Assembly: GCA_963801505.1 (NCBI GenBank)
Contig: CAWDEY010000011.1
Location: 124,001 to 188,000, forward strand
Reading direction: 5' to 3'
DNA length: 64,000 bases
DNA from: JAOUFP01 sp963801505
GTDB taxonomy: Bacteria > Nitrospirota > Thermodesulfovibrionia > Thermodesulfovibrionales > UBA6898
A program made the position numbers and the translations under genes. The notes beneath the pieces are model-generated. The model was not told the origin of the DNA and did no database searches. It saw only the letters and a program-made list of their open reading frames with translations. Positions 45,040-55,300 of this stretch are shown in pieces; position 1 is the first letter of the stretch; every line of letters starts with the position of its first letter.

Positions 45040-47346
45040 TTAATGCGCTATGAGCGCCATTAACTCTTCTGCGGGCACGGCCCTGCTGAATACAAATCCC
45101 TGCATTTCATCGCACCCGCTGGAGCGTAAAAAAGCGGCCTCGCCCTCGCTCTCCACACCTTCGGCAACCACCTTCAACTTCAGAGTGTGTGCCAAGGCGA
45201 TGATCGCACTGATAATGTCCCTGTTGCCGGATTCTTCTTCTATGCCCTTTATTAATGAGTTATCAATCTTCAGCTTTTGGATGGGCAGCTTTCTGAACCA
45301 GCCCAATGACGTGTATCCTGTTCCGAAATCATCAATCGAAAAAGCGACGCCAATCTCAGCCAACCTGATCAGGTTGGCTTTGCTTGACTCTATGTCATTC
45401 ATGGCGGTGTTTTCAGTGATTTCGAGATCAAGATATTGAGGATTGAGATCGCTTTCCCTTAAAGCCTCTGCTACAGTTTCTGCAAGGTCCGGCTGCCTGA
45501 ATTGCCTGGCGGAAAGGTTGACCGAGACACAAACAGGCTTCAGTCCTGCCTGCTGCCATGCCTTGTTCTGGGCACAGGCGGAGCGGAGCATCCATGAATC
45601 AATGTCCACAATTAATCCGGTTTCTTCAGCCAGGGTCAGGAAGCTCGCTGGCTGAAGGAGTCCCATTGTAGGATGTCGCCATCGCACCAGGGCCTCAACG
45701 CAGGTTATCTGTCCTGTGGCGAGGTCCACCTGCGGTAGGTAGTGTATTACCAGTTCTCCGCGTTCGATAGACCTACGAAGGGTATGCTCCAGTAAGGCCC
45801 GATCTAGCGTTCTGACATTCATTGCGGGATCGTAAAAGCGGAAGGTGTTTCTGCCTCTTTCTTTTGCATGATACATCGCCATATCTGCGTTTCTCATCAG
45901 GTCCTCGACATGCCGGCCATCATCCGGATATATGCTGATCCCTATACTGAAAGAGATGTTTAGTTCATGACCGTTTATTATAAAAGCCTCATTGCAGGTC
46001 TCCAGGATTTTCCTGACGATGATCACCGCCTCCTCCGGATAGGTTATGTCTGACACCAATATATTGAATTCATCACCTCCAAGCCGTGCGGTCCTGTCAG
46101 ATTCGCGGATGCAGGACTTAAGGCGTTGCGCTACTTCCTGAAGTAATTTATCGCCTGTCTCATGTCCCAGTGTATCGTTGATGGTCTTGAAATGGTCAAG
46201 GTCCAAAAACAGTACGGCCAGTTTTTTGCGATTGCGGCGTGCCTCAGCCATTTCTAAAGTGAGGTATTCAACGAACAGGCGCCTGTTTGGCAAATCAGTG
46301 AGAGGGTCATAAAAGGCCTGGTGCCTGATGGTCTCTTCCAATTGCTTGCGTTTGGTTATGTCCCGTATGATACCGACTATGAACTGCTTGCCCTGGTCAT
46401 CTGTGTACAGGTTTCTTTTTGTCAGGATGGTGTGAACAACTCCTTTGACATCGGTAAATTGTTCCTCGCTGAGGTCCTCTTCCCCTGCTGCAAAAACAAG
46501 CTCATCTTTTGACTGGAAGCCCTCAGCCTCCTCCGTGGGAAAAAAGTCATAATCGGATTTTCCCCGCAGTTCATCCCGACTGTGTCCGATAAAACTGCAA
46601 AAGGCATCGTTGAGAAATACCCAGCGGTGCTGCCTGTCTTTGACAAATACCGGGTCGGCTATGGAATTGATGATCTTTTTCAGATAGTTAAAGGCGCTCC
46701 GGTAGCGCTCTTCCAGTCCTTCAAGTTGCCTTTCCATCACCCTGTGCTCTGTGACATCTTCAATCGCAAGCATGATCATCTGCCTGCCAGGTACTTCACT
46801 GCGGACCCAGCGGGCATTTAATAATAATATCTTATTCCCGATGCCTGAAAATATATGCTCAATGACATAGTCGTCAATCCCGGTTTTTTTAGAAATAAGC
46901 TCTCCGGTCAACTTCCGCATTGCGGGGATGTCCCATTGCCGGTTTCCCAGGTCATAGATACATTTCCCCAACGTTTCTTCAGGCATACACTTAAAGACAT
47001 TATAGAAACTCTTGTTGGCTGAGAGCACTATCAGGTCTGCATCCAATAACAGAAGGGGTTCACGCACAGTCTCTATGATATCGGTCGCATCTTTGGTAAT
47101 AGACCCTTCAATCACCTCCGTATAAGGTTTTCGCTGAGGTGTCCCCGCAATAAAAGCCGCCCTTTTTTTTCGTCTCTCAGGACCCTCATATCTGCCCCCA
47201 CTCCCCCTTACCGGGTCAGTGGCAACATTAGCCCATCCTTCTGAACGTAGAAACTTCTTGATTTTTTTTGAAGCGATGAGCCCGTCAAGAAAGGAAGGTT
47301 CTACTACGTCAATAGTATCGTTGTCATACATTACCTCTATAGGCAC
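45040..47346 (-). CDS. Dual PAS GGDEF-EAL protein (c-di-GMP synthesis/hydrolysis) with a GSU3473-like N-terminus
   Basis: 768 residues, cytoplasmic. Residues 1-60 form a small module (VMYDNDTIDVVEPSFLDGLI, later GGRYEGPERRK) like that in Geobacter signalling proteins of the GSU3473 group. Two PAS domains follow (about 90-200 and 215-335), the second with FYDPLTDLPNRRLF leading into GGDEF. The GGDEF motif is intact (RLGGDEFNILV, about 422) with an inhibitory RxxD site (RESD) five residues upstream. The EAL domain (about 515-765) has EALVRWRHP, ITENTAMND, the catalytic DDFGTGYTSL and AEGVES, so it should be an active phosphodiesterase. Both activities appear competent. GTG start with GAGGGG upstream. 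Confidence 0.92.
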   Translation of the reverse strand: MPIEVMYDNDTIDVVEPSFLDGLIASKKIKKFLRSEGWANVATDPVRGSGGRYEGPERRKKRAAFIAGTPQRKPYTEVIEGSITKDATDIIETVREPLLLLDADLIVLSANKSFYNVFKCMPEETLGKCIYDLGNRQWDIPAMRKLTGELISKKTGIDDYVIEHIFSGIGNKILLLNARWVRSEVPGRQMIMLAIEDVTEHRVMERQLEGLEERYRSAFNYLKKIINSIADPVFVKDRQHRWVFLNDAFCSFIGHSRDELRGKSDYDFFPTEEAEGFQSKDELVFAAGEEDLSEEQFTDVKGVVHTILTKRNLYTDDQGKQFIVGIIRDITKRKQLEETIRHQAFYDPLTDLPNRRLFVEYLTLEMAEARRNRKKLAVLFLDLDHFKTINDTLGHETGDKLLQEVAQRLKSCIRESDRTARLGGDEFNILVSDITYPEEAVIIVRKILETCNEAFIINGHELNISFSIGISIYPDDGRHVEDLMRNADMAMYHAKERGRNTFRFYDPAMNVRTLDRALLEHTLRRSIERGELVIHYLPQVDLATGQITCVEALVRWRHPTMGLLQPASFLTLAEETGLIVDIDSWMLRSACAQNKAWQQAGLKPVCVSVNLSARQFRQPDLAETVAEALRESDLNPQYLDLEITENTAMNDIESSKANLIRLAEIGVAFSIDDFGTGYTSLGWFRKLPIQKLKIDNSLIKGIEEESGNRDIISAIIALAHTLKLKVVAEGVESEGEAAFLRSSGCDEMQGFVFSRAVPAEELMALIAH

Positions 47347-48000
47347 AAAATTACCCCTCTATGCGCAACCTCAAAAAAGCCGTAGCTGAAGCACGTTTCC
47401 AGGAACCTTATCATGTCGCCATGTGAGACTGATAGAGCAAAAACATTTATCATAAAAATATCATTCCCCCTCAATGTCTTTTTTGAAGTACATTCTTTTG
47501 GGTCAACATAAAATAATAAATACTAATTGCACGTCATGGGTATCTCGAGTCAGATCGGACATCCGTGCATTCTCCTGTTCGCTCGCTTTTACGTGCCGAC
47601 TTTCTGATCCGCTAAAAATACTTTCAAATAAAACAAAAACCGCCTGTTACTCAAAGTTTTTATAGCAAAATTCATACCAATTTCACACTCCCTTAAACCT
47701 TTGAAAACAAACAACTATAGCCTTAACTCATAGGTAACAATATGTCTCCTTTGGACACAAATATCGGGAACGCTGAAGAAACTGCAATTTTCAGAAGCAA
47801 TATGCAAACCTCAAAAAGACTTCATTGCAAGAATGTTGAGCTGGCCAACCTCTTTGTTTTGTGCCACTCTCCGCAAATGAAATACCGGGCAATAAAGTTT
47901 GTCGCTGAGGAAAGTCTTATGGAAAACCGGAAGATGTTGCATATTCAAAAGCCCATTATGGACTATAATAGTTTTATAACCGGTTAATCAGGAGTTGACA
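47347..48000. other. 654-bp gap with one doubtful small frame
   Basis: Mostly AT-rich sequence. An open frame at 47742-47987 (81 codons, starting MSPLDTNIGNAEETAIFRSN) ends 13 bp before the next gene and could be a small protein, but the composition is weak and I recognise no family, so I do not call it. The remainder, 47347-47740, shows no gene or terminator; it probably holds promoters for the divergent neighbours. Confidence 0.35.
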
Positions 48001-48471
48001 ATGACCAAAAATGACATATTGCGAAGAGTCAGGTATGCCCTGAATATTGACGATCCAACAATGCTTGAAATATTCAAACTGGCCGGACATGAAATTGAAC
48101 AATCCGGCTTAATCAATCTTCTTAAGAAGGAAAACGAAGAAGGCTATGTTGACTGCAGTGATAAGGTCATGGGCTTTTTTCTGGATGGGTTGATCTTTCA
48201 TAAAAGGGGCAGGAAGGAAATCAAGCCGGGGCAGGAGAAGAAATCAGGCCTTCGTTTGACCAATAATGCCATATTGAAAAAACTGAGGATCGCCCTGGAA
48301 CTGAAAGAGGATGATATGGTCGGAATTTTAAAACTGGCTGATATCGACATATCAAAATCTGAACTGACCGCATTATTCAGAAAGGAAGGCCATAGAAACT
48401 ATAAAGAATGCGGGGACCAGTTTCTCAGGAATTTTTTAAAGGGCCTTACCATTCGTTACAGAAACAGATAG
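48001..48471 (+). CDS. DUF1456 (YehS-like) protein
   Basis: 156 residues from the ATG at 48001 (preceded by GGAG). The protein is an internal duplication: NDILRRVRYALNIDDPTMLE in the first half and NAILKKLRIALELKEDDMVG in the second, each followed by an IFKLAG/ILKLAD helix and a Cys-containing block (YVDCSDKVMGFFLDGL; YKECGDQFLRNFLKGL). This two-repeat helical pattern defines the DUF1456 family (Escherichia coli YehS), of unknown function. Cytoplasmic. It stands alone between unrelated genes. Confidence 0.85.
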   Translation: MTKNDILRRVRYALNIDDPTMLEIFKLAGHEIEQSGLINLLKKENEEGYVDCSDKVMGFFLDGLIFHKRGRKEIKPGQEKKSGLRLTNNAILKKLRIALELKEDDMVGILKLADIDISKSELTALFRKEGHRNYKECGDQFLRNFLKGLTIRYRNR

Positions 48472-48552
48472 CTCACTGGAAAAATAACGCGGTCTGCGCT
48501 TTGTCTGCCGGAGCCGTCAAATAGTCATCAATAAATAATAAGGACAAGTATA

Positions 48553-49239
48553 GTGGCCTTTTCTTTGGACCAGGTAGTTCCATGGGGACGCTCTTTTGAT
48601 GAATATGCGGCTATGTTTGACTTGTCTCAGTCAGACCTCAAGAAACGCTTCCTGGGATGCAGCGACGGCCCGGCAAGCTTTAACTGCGTTTTGACACGGC
48701 GTGGCGGACATGCAGTTTCTGCTGATCCCCTCTACCATTTCAGTAAAGATGAAATAAGAAATCGAATAACAGAAACATATGCAAAAGTCATGGAACAGAC
48801 AAGAAACAATCAGCATGAGTTTGTATGGGACCACATAGCCTCAGTTGAGGAGCTGGGTAGAATACGCATGAATGCAATGAATGACTTTTTGTCTGATTAC
48901 ACAAAAGGCAAAAAACAGGGACGTTATATAGAACCTGCCTTGCCAGTTCTTCCTTTCAAAGACAGGCAATTTGATATAGCCTTATGCTCTCACTTCCTCT
49001 TTCTATACAGTGAGCAGCTTTCTGAGGATTTTCACCTGCGGTCAATAAAGGAACTCTGCAGGGTAGCCTCTGAAGCAAGAATATTTCCATTGCTGGAATT
49101 AGGCGCCAAAAGGTCAAGACATCTCAAAACAGTCATAAACAGACTCCGTGAAGACGGTTTTGCTGTAAAAGTAGAAAAAGTCGCCTATGAGTTTCAAAAA
49201 AACGGAAATGAAATGTTGAAGGTCACGGCCAAGGATTAA
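48553..49239 (+). CDS. SAM-dependent methyltransferase-like protein
   Basis: 228 residues from a GTG with AAGGA upstream. The fold shows a methyltransferase layout: DEYAAMFDLSQSDLKKRFLG early (substrate-side helix), FNCVLTRRGGHAVSADPLYH as the motif I/II region, then LPFKDRQFDIALCSHFLFLY (motif IV, strand 4) and HLRSIKELCRVASEARIFPL (motifs V-VI). The first glycine-rich SAM loop is atypical (GCSDGPASFN), so cofactor use needs testing. The family is widespread but uncharacterised. It is 50-100 bp upstream of the TusA gene and may share its transcript. Confidence 0.7.
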   Translation: MAFSLDQVVPWGRSFDEYAAMFDLSQSDLKKRFLGCSDGPASFNCVLTRRGGHAVSADPLYHFSKDEIRNRITETYAKVMEQTRNNQHEFVWDHIASVEELGRIRMNAMNDFLSDYTKGKKQGRYIEPALPVLPFKDRQFDIALCSHFLFLYSEQLSEDFHLRSIKELCRVASEARIFPLLELGAKRSRHLKTVINRLREDGFAVKVEKVAYEFQKNGNEMLKVTAKD

Positions 49240-49341
49240 GCCTGCTGGCAAATGGAAACCAACGCATTCGATTGATAAACACCTTTTTACGTGATATCCT
49301 TTGTTTATAGAGATAAAGTTTGTCCCAAATGGGAGGTCAAC

Positions 49342-49566
49342 ATGATTGTGGATAAGGATATCGACGTTACCGGTAAGGCCTGCCCAATCCCCCTTATAAC
49401 CGTCGCCAAAGAGGTTCTGGACCTGCAAAAAGGCCAGTTGCTGCGTATCACCGGGAATGATCCGCTATTTGAGGAATCCATCCTTGATTTTTGCCGGGAG
49501 GGGAGACACGAAGTCCAGGAAACCAGTCAAAATGGCAAAAAAGTGAGCATTATTTTAAAAGTGTAA
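49342..49566 (+). CDS. TusA/SirA-family sulfur-carrier protein
   Basis: 74 residues from the ATG at 49342, which has GGGAGG at the right distance; an upstream in-frame start is unlikely. It has the sulfur-carrying Cys in the CPxP motif: VTGKACPIPLITVAKEVLD (about residue 13). The fold ends with the beta-strand VQETSQNGKKVSIILKV. TusA-type proteins pass persulfide sulfur to tRNA thiolation, molybdenum cofactor or sulfur-oxidation/reduction enzymes. It is followed 43 bp later by a DsrE2-like gene, a pairing common in organisms that handle reduced sulfur. Confidence 0.9.
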   Translation: MIVDKDIDVTGKACPIPLITVAKEVLDLQKGQLLRITGNDPLFEESILDFCREGRHEVQETSQNGKKVSIILKV

Positions 49567-49609
49567 TAACGCTCTCCGGCATTTCAAAATATTTAAATCG
49601 GAGGAAGCG

Positions 49610-50137
49610 ATGAATAAAAAAGGCACTATCCTGTTACTCAGCGGTGAAATGGACAAGGCGCTTGCAGCTTTTATCATTGCCACCGGATTTGCCGCTTTAG
49701 GGGTCGAAATGAAAATGTGGTTTATGATCTGGGGTCATAATTGTCTCAAAAAAAGACGAAGCTTGTTTTCTTTACGAAGGAAACCAGATCCCTCAAGGGA
49801 AGGCACTTACCGGAATTTGGAGACAGACAATATTTTGCAGCCGATGGTTGAAATGCTTAACCGTGGAGGAGCTGATCATTTACCTTTATCGCAGCTCAAC
49901 CTCATGGGGTTGGGTCCTCTCCTGCTGGGTAAAATGCTCAAAAAGAAAAATATTCCGAGCCTTGAAGAGTTGATAAAAAGCGCAGATGATTTAGGGGTTA
50001 AATTCATCATGTGTCAGATCTGTTTCGATGCCCTGGGCTTGAGTGTCGATGACTTGATTGTCCCTAATGTCTCAGTAAAGGGGGTCTCCGCCTACATGAA
50101 AGACACCATGGAGGCCCACGTAAATTTATTTATATAA
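49610..50137 (+). CDS. DsrE/DsrF/DrsH-like (DsrE2) protein
   Basis: 175 residues. It begins KKGTILLLSGEMDKALAAFI and has the DsrE fold with a buried core FAALGVEMKMWFMIWGHNCL, then GADHLPLSQLNLMGLGPLLLGK and FIMCQICFDALGLSVDDLI, where the Cys pair is the likely persulfide-carrying or redox site. The 'MKMWFMIWGHNCLKKR' segment is hydrophobic and typical of DsrE2, which is often membrane-associated. GGAGGAAGCG precedes the ATG. The neighbouring TusA-like gene suggests joint work in intracellular sulfur transfer; the sulfur donor is not in the window. Confidence 0.85.
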   Translation: MNKKGTILLLSGEMDKALAAFIIATGFAALGVEMKMWFMIWGHNCLKKRRSLFSLRRKPDPSREGTYRNLETDNILQPMVEMLNRGGADHLPLSQLNLMGLGPLLLGKMLKKKNIPSLEELIKSADDLGVKFIMCQICFDALGLSVDDLIVPNVSVKGVSAYMKDTMEAHVNLFI

Positions 50138-50152
50138 CGGACAGAAGAACGT

Positions 50153-52354
50153 ATGGACCCTAAATCTGACCTGAACAACAAGGAGCTTCCGAAGCACCTG
50201 AAGGAAGAGAACTACTTTTTGCGGTCGACCCTGGAGACAACTGAACAGCGGCAAGGCAGTTGCTTCAACAAAAAGAAGAGTTTTCCCTTCTTTTAGATTT
50301 CAGCAAGGTCATTGTATCAGAACTGAACCTGGAAAAGGTTCTGCAATTGGTTGCCAGCAAGGCCCGTGACATTGTCCAGGCTGATTTGCTGATAGTGCCA
50401 ATGCTGAATGAAAAACGTGACTATGTATACCTACAAAGCCGCCTCCGGCACCGACTCTGAAAAAGTGCTTGGTACAAGTTTTGCGGTCCATGTTGGCATG
50501 TGCGGCTGGGTGTTGCAAAACGAGCGAAGTCTCCTGTTTGGCGAATCAAGGCCGTGCTGGCTGGACGAAAAGACAGCCTGGGAAGAGGGACAGCAGTCCG
50601 CTGTGTTAGTCCCGTTGTTCGGCCGCAAAAAGATCATCGGCGGTCTTTCCGCACTTGGCAAAAAAGGGGGAGGGAGCTTTTCCCAGCATGACCTTGACCT
50701 GCTGACCATGTTTGCCAATCAAGTCAGCACTGCTATTGAAAACGCAATGCTTTTCCAGCAGGTGGAGGTGGAAATCCAGGAACGCAGGCAGGCAGAGAAG
50801 AACTTGAGGCAGATTACCCATCAACAGGAACTTATCCTCAACTCGGCAGGAGAGGGTATTTACGGACTGGATATGGATGGACGTGTAACCTTCATCAACC
50901 CCGCTGCAGCAAAGATGCTCGGATGGGAAGTGCAGGAACTTGTCGGCAAAAACAGTCATTTAACATGGCATTATTTAAAGTCCGACGGAACACCTTATCC
51001 GGTTGAAGAGTGTGTTCTCCATAAATTATTGAAGTCCGGTACTGCCAATACTGTTAATAATGAAGTTTTCCAGAAAAAAAGCATGGCCAGTTTCCCCGTT
51101 GAATATACAAGCACGCCTATAATTGAAAACGATAAGCTTGTTGGAGCAGTTGTTACTTTCAAAAATATTACGGAATATAAACGGGCCGAAATTGAAAAGA
51201 AAAAAATGGAAGAGCAGCTCCGGCAGGCCCAGAAAATGGAGGCGATCGGCGCATTGGCCGGCGGCGTTGCCCATGACTTCAACAATATTTTAACGGCCAT
51301 TATCGGCTATGCGTCTCTCATGGAGTCCCAGATGAAGCCCGATGACCCGCTGAGACATAATATCGTGCAGGTCCTTAATGCAGCAGAACTGGCAACAGTA
51401 CTTACGCATAGCCTGCTTGCCTTTAGCAGGAAGCAGGATGTCGATTTGAAGCCAGTAAAACTAAACGAAATCATATGCGGTTTCCAGAAGATTCTGACCA
51501 GACTCATCGGCGAAGATATCGAGTTCAAGGTAAACTGCACTTCTGAAGACCTGACTGTAGAAGCGGACACCGGACAGATCGAACAGGTGCTGATGAATCT
51601 TGTGACCAATGCACGGGATGCCATGCGTGGAGGAGGGACCCTGCAGATTACAACCAGCTCGCTGGAACTGGACAGCAATGCTATTCCGTTCCATAATATT
51701 ACAAAACCGGGCAAATATGCTTTTATATCGGTCAGCGACAGCGGCGCGGGAATGGACAAAGATATCAAAGAACATATCTTCGAGCCGTTCTTTACTACAA
51801 AGGAAGCGGGCAAGGGGACCGGCCTGGGGCTTGCCATAGTCTACGGCATCATCGAGAAACATAACGGCTCTGTCCACGTATACAGCGAACCGGGACAGGG
51901 GACAACCTTCAATATCTACCTCCCGTTGGTCACCGCAATGCCGCAGAACATCAGGAAAAAGACGCCTGTCATGCTGCCTCCGGGACACGAGACAATTCTG
52001 CTGGCAGAGGATGAAGAGACGGTCAGGCAGGTGCTCAAGTTCACCCTTGAGGAATACGGCTATACCGTAATGGAAGCGACTAACGGGACAGAGGCTGTGG
52101 AGGTTTTTCTGGCGAACCAGGACAAAATACAGCTTCTTCTGTGCGACCTGATCATGCCTAAGAAAAACGGCCGGGAGGCCTATGAAGAGATAAAAAAAAT
52201 ACGGCCTGATATCAAGGCGATCTTCATGAGCGGCTATACAAAAGACCTCATTGTTAAAAAAGGGATCATGGAAGAAGGAGTAAATTTCATTTCAAAACCT
52301 CTGACCCCGACTGAATTATTAAATAAAATCAGAATGGTCCTGGAATCAAAATAG
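50153..52354 (+). CDS. Hybrid histidine kinase: GAF-PAS-HisKA-HATPase-receiver, two frameshifts
   Basis: The ATG at 50153 opens a reading MDPKSDLNNKELPKHLKEEN that fails at about 50255; the next frame continues LLQQKEEFSLLLDFSKVI (start of a GAF domain) and fails at about 50410; the third frame runs to 52354. Repaired, the protein has about 730 residues: GAF (to about 200), PAS (LNSAGEGIYGLDMDGRVTF), HisKA with the phosphorylated His in GGVAHDFNNILTAIIGY, HATPase (NLVTNARDAMRGGG, SVSDSGAGMDK, GTGLGLAIVYGI) and a C-terminal receiver with ILLAEDEE, the phospho-acceptor Asp in LLLCDLIMPKKNGRE and KPLTPTELL. It is cytoplasmic with no membrane helix. No separate response regulator is next to it; the input signal is unknown. 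It follows DsrE2 by 15 bp. Confidence 0.85.
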
Positions 52355-52368
52355 TCTCAAGATATTTT

Positions 52369-55300
52369 TCAGACCTTTTTTGTTTCTGTTTCAGCACCAG
52401 GAGCGACGCCTTCCCTCAGTTCCTTTAACGCGCCATAGAGCTCATCAAAGACCTTTTTGCCTGGGCATCCCTTCAGGTCCAGCTCAAATCCGTCAGGCAT
52501 ATACCTCACAATTCCTTTTCGTTTATCAGAAAGACCGAATATCTGCCGGGGCTGCACTTTGGTATCAGGAGAAAAATTGACCCTGACCTTCCCGTGCGCG
52601 TCCTGCACCTTTGTGATCAAAAGTTCTTTGGAGAGGTTTTTCAGTCTCATGATATCCAGCAGGTTTATGACTTCCTGCGGAGAGGCCCCGAATCTGTCCC
52701 TTAGTTCGGCTTCGAATTCTGAGGTCTCTTTCTCCGTTTTAAGTGATGAGATCCTCCGGTAAAAGCTGAGCCTGAGGAGCGGATCTGAAACATACTCATC
52801 CGGGATAAAGGCCGGGATCCTGAGGTCCATTACGGGATCGATCTCCTCTTGTATGTCAATCCCCTTTAATTCCGCCACCTCTTTTTCGAGCATCTCGATA
52901 TAAAGGTCAAACCCGATTTCATTGATATTTCCTGACTGCTCGGCTCCAAAGACATTGCCAGCCCCGCGTATCTCAAGGTCCTTCATTGCAAGCCTGAACC
53001 CTGCTCCGAGATAACTCATTTCCTGTATGGCCTGCAGCCTTTTTTTGGCCTCTTCTGTCATTAGCGCTTTCTCAGGTATCAGGAAATATGCATGCCCCTT
53101 GAGATTGCTCCTGCCGACCCTGCCCCTGAGCTGATAGAGGTCTGCAAGTCCCATCTTGTCAGCCTTGTCTATGATAATGGTATTGGCCCTCGGTATATCC
53201 AGCCCTGATCCTATGATGGCTGTTGATACCAAAAGCGTGACCTCTCCTGTGAAAAAACCGTGCATTATCTTTTCGAGCTGCCCGTCAGGCATCTGCCCAT
53301 GGGCGACAGCTATCTTGGCCGCAGGCACGAGCTTGGCCAAATGCTCTCCCAACTTGTAAATGTCCCCGATTCTGTTATGCACGAAAAATACCTGGCCTTC
53401 CCTTTGAAGCTCCCTTGTTATCGCGTCCCTTATCAGGGTGTCATTGGAGATGGCAACTGTGGTCTTTACAGCGAGCCTTTCTTCAGGCGGTGTCTCGATG
53501 ACACTTACATCCCTTATGCCTGAAAGCGCCATATGGAGTGTCCTTGGGATAGGGGTTGCAGTCAGGTTCAGCACATCGACGTTCCTGCTAAGTTCCTTGA
53601 TCTTTTCTTTCTGGGCCACACCAAACTTGTGCTCTTCATCAACTATCAATAAACCTAGCCTGTTAAAAACAGCCTTTTGGGACAATAGTCCGTGCGTCCC
53701 GATAATAATGTCAATCTCGCCATGAGCAAGGCTTTTAAGCGTCAGATCAATCTGCTTTTTTGCCTTGAATCTGCTGATATAATCTATGGTCACAGGAAAG
53801 CCGGAGAAGCGTTCCCTGAAGGTCCTGACGTGCTGCTCCGCAAGGATAGTCGTGGGGACCAGGACAGCGACCTGTCTGTTGTCAAAAACAGCCTTGAAGG
53901 CCGCCCTCATGGCAACCTCTGTTTTGCCATAGCCGACATCTCCGCAGACAAGCCTGTCCATTGGTTTGTCTGATTCCATGTCCTTTTTGATCTCTTCTAT
54001 GGCCCTTGCCTGATCAGGTGTCTCCTCATAGGTGAAAAAACTGTCAAATTCCCTGTGAAGCTCGGTGTCGGAACTGAAAGTAAACCCTCTGGCGACTTTT
54101 CTCCCTGCATAAAGGGACATTAGTTTTTCTGCTATTTCATGGGCCTTTTTCCTGGCCCTCTCTTTTTTGCGCTGCCAGGTCTTTCCCCCGAGTTTGTCGA
54201 CCCTCGGAGCTGAGCCTTCTTCTGCCCTGTATTTTGAAATCATCTGGATATTCTGGACCGGTATATAGAGGCGGCCGTCTTCGTATTCTATCTGCATGAG
54301 TTCCAGTTCTTCCTCTGCATCGCCCTGCCTTACTGTTCCGGTAAACCTGCCTATTCCATGCTCCCTATGAACAACACAATCTCCCGGAGCTATCTCATCC
54401 AAAGACGCAAGAAGCTTCGAGACCTTTGACTTCATGATCGGCCTGACAGAAGGTCTCTCTCCGAATAGTTCCCTCTCTGTAAGGACTATAAGCCCCTCAA
54501 GAAATATACCACCGGACAGTAAACCAACTGTAATCGCTATATTGCCTTCGAAATCCCTGATATCTTTCTTTTCAACAGCAGGCAAAATAATGTCTTTTCC
54601 CCTGAAGAGGTCTTTCAGTCTTTCCATCTGCCCCTTAGAAGACGCCACTATTACCACCCTGTTATTGGCGGTCAGTTTTCCGATTTTTTCAGGGATATCT
54701 TCCAGTTTTTTTCTCTCCTCAGGGAGAATGCCGAGTCCTTTCATCGAAAGCATTCCTGCATCCAGATAAACGGCCTGCGGGTTCTTCTCATCTGCTTCAT
54801 CAGAAGCCAGACGCAGTGTCTCAAAGGAATACCTGGAAAGATACAGGGTATTTTCAGGCAGGGACCCACTTTCCTCTTCAGGATAAAGACAGTAGAACTT
54901 TTTCCCCTCTGTCACAGCAGTGAGCGGCAGCATATCTTCAGGCTCCGAAGCAGGCAGCAGAAACAGCCCCTCTGCGTCCTGTTTTGATCTTTGGGACTCG
55001 ATATCGAATATCCTGATGTGCTCGATTTCATCACCGAAAAATTCTATCCTGTAAGGGTCCTCTGCAGTTGACGGAAAGATATCAGTGATCCATCCCCTCC
55101 TGCTGTATTCTCCCTTGCCGACAACTATATCAGCCTGCCTGTAGCCAAGCAATATCAGCAAACCCTCGAGAGTGGACCTGTCTACTGTTTCGCCTTTTTT
55201 TATGGTCAGAGAATCTGAGACGAGCTGTTGTCTGTCCCAAAGCGTTGTAAGGAGATTCCTTGATGAAGTTACGACTGAATCACTTTCTTTAAGGTTATAG

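Noticed and set aside
51307..51988. Two long minus-strand frames inside the histidine kinase gene
   Set aside because: Antisense shadows of a strongly conserved coding region; no domains found.
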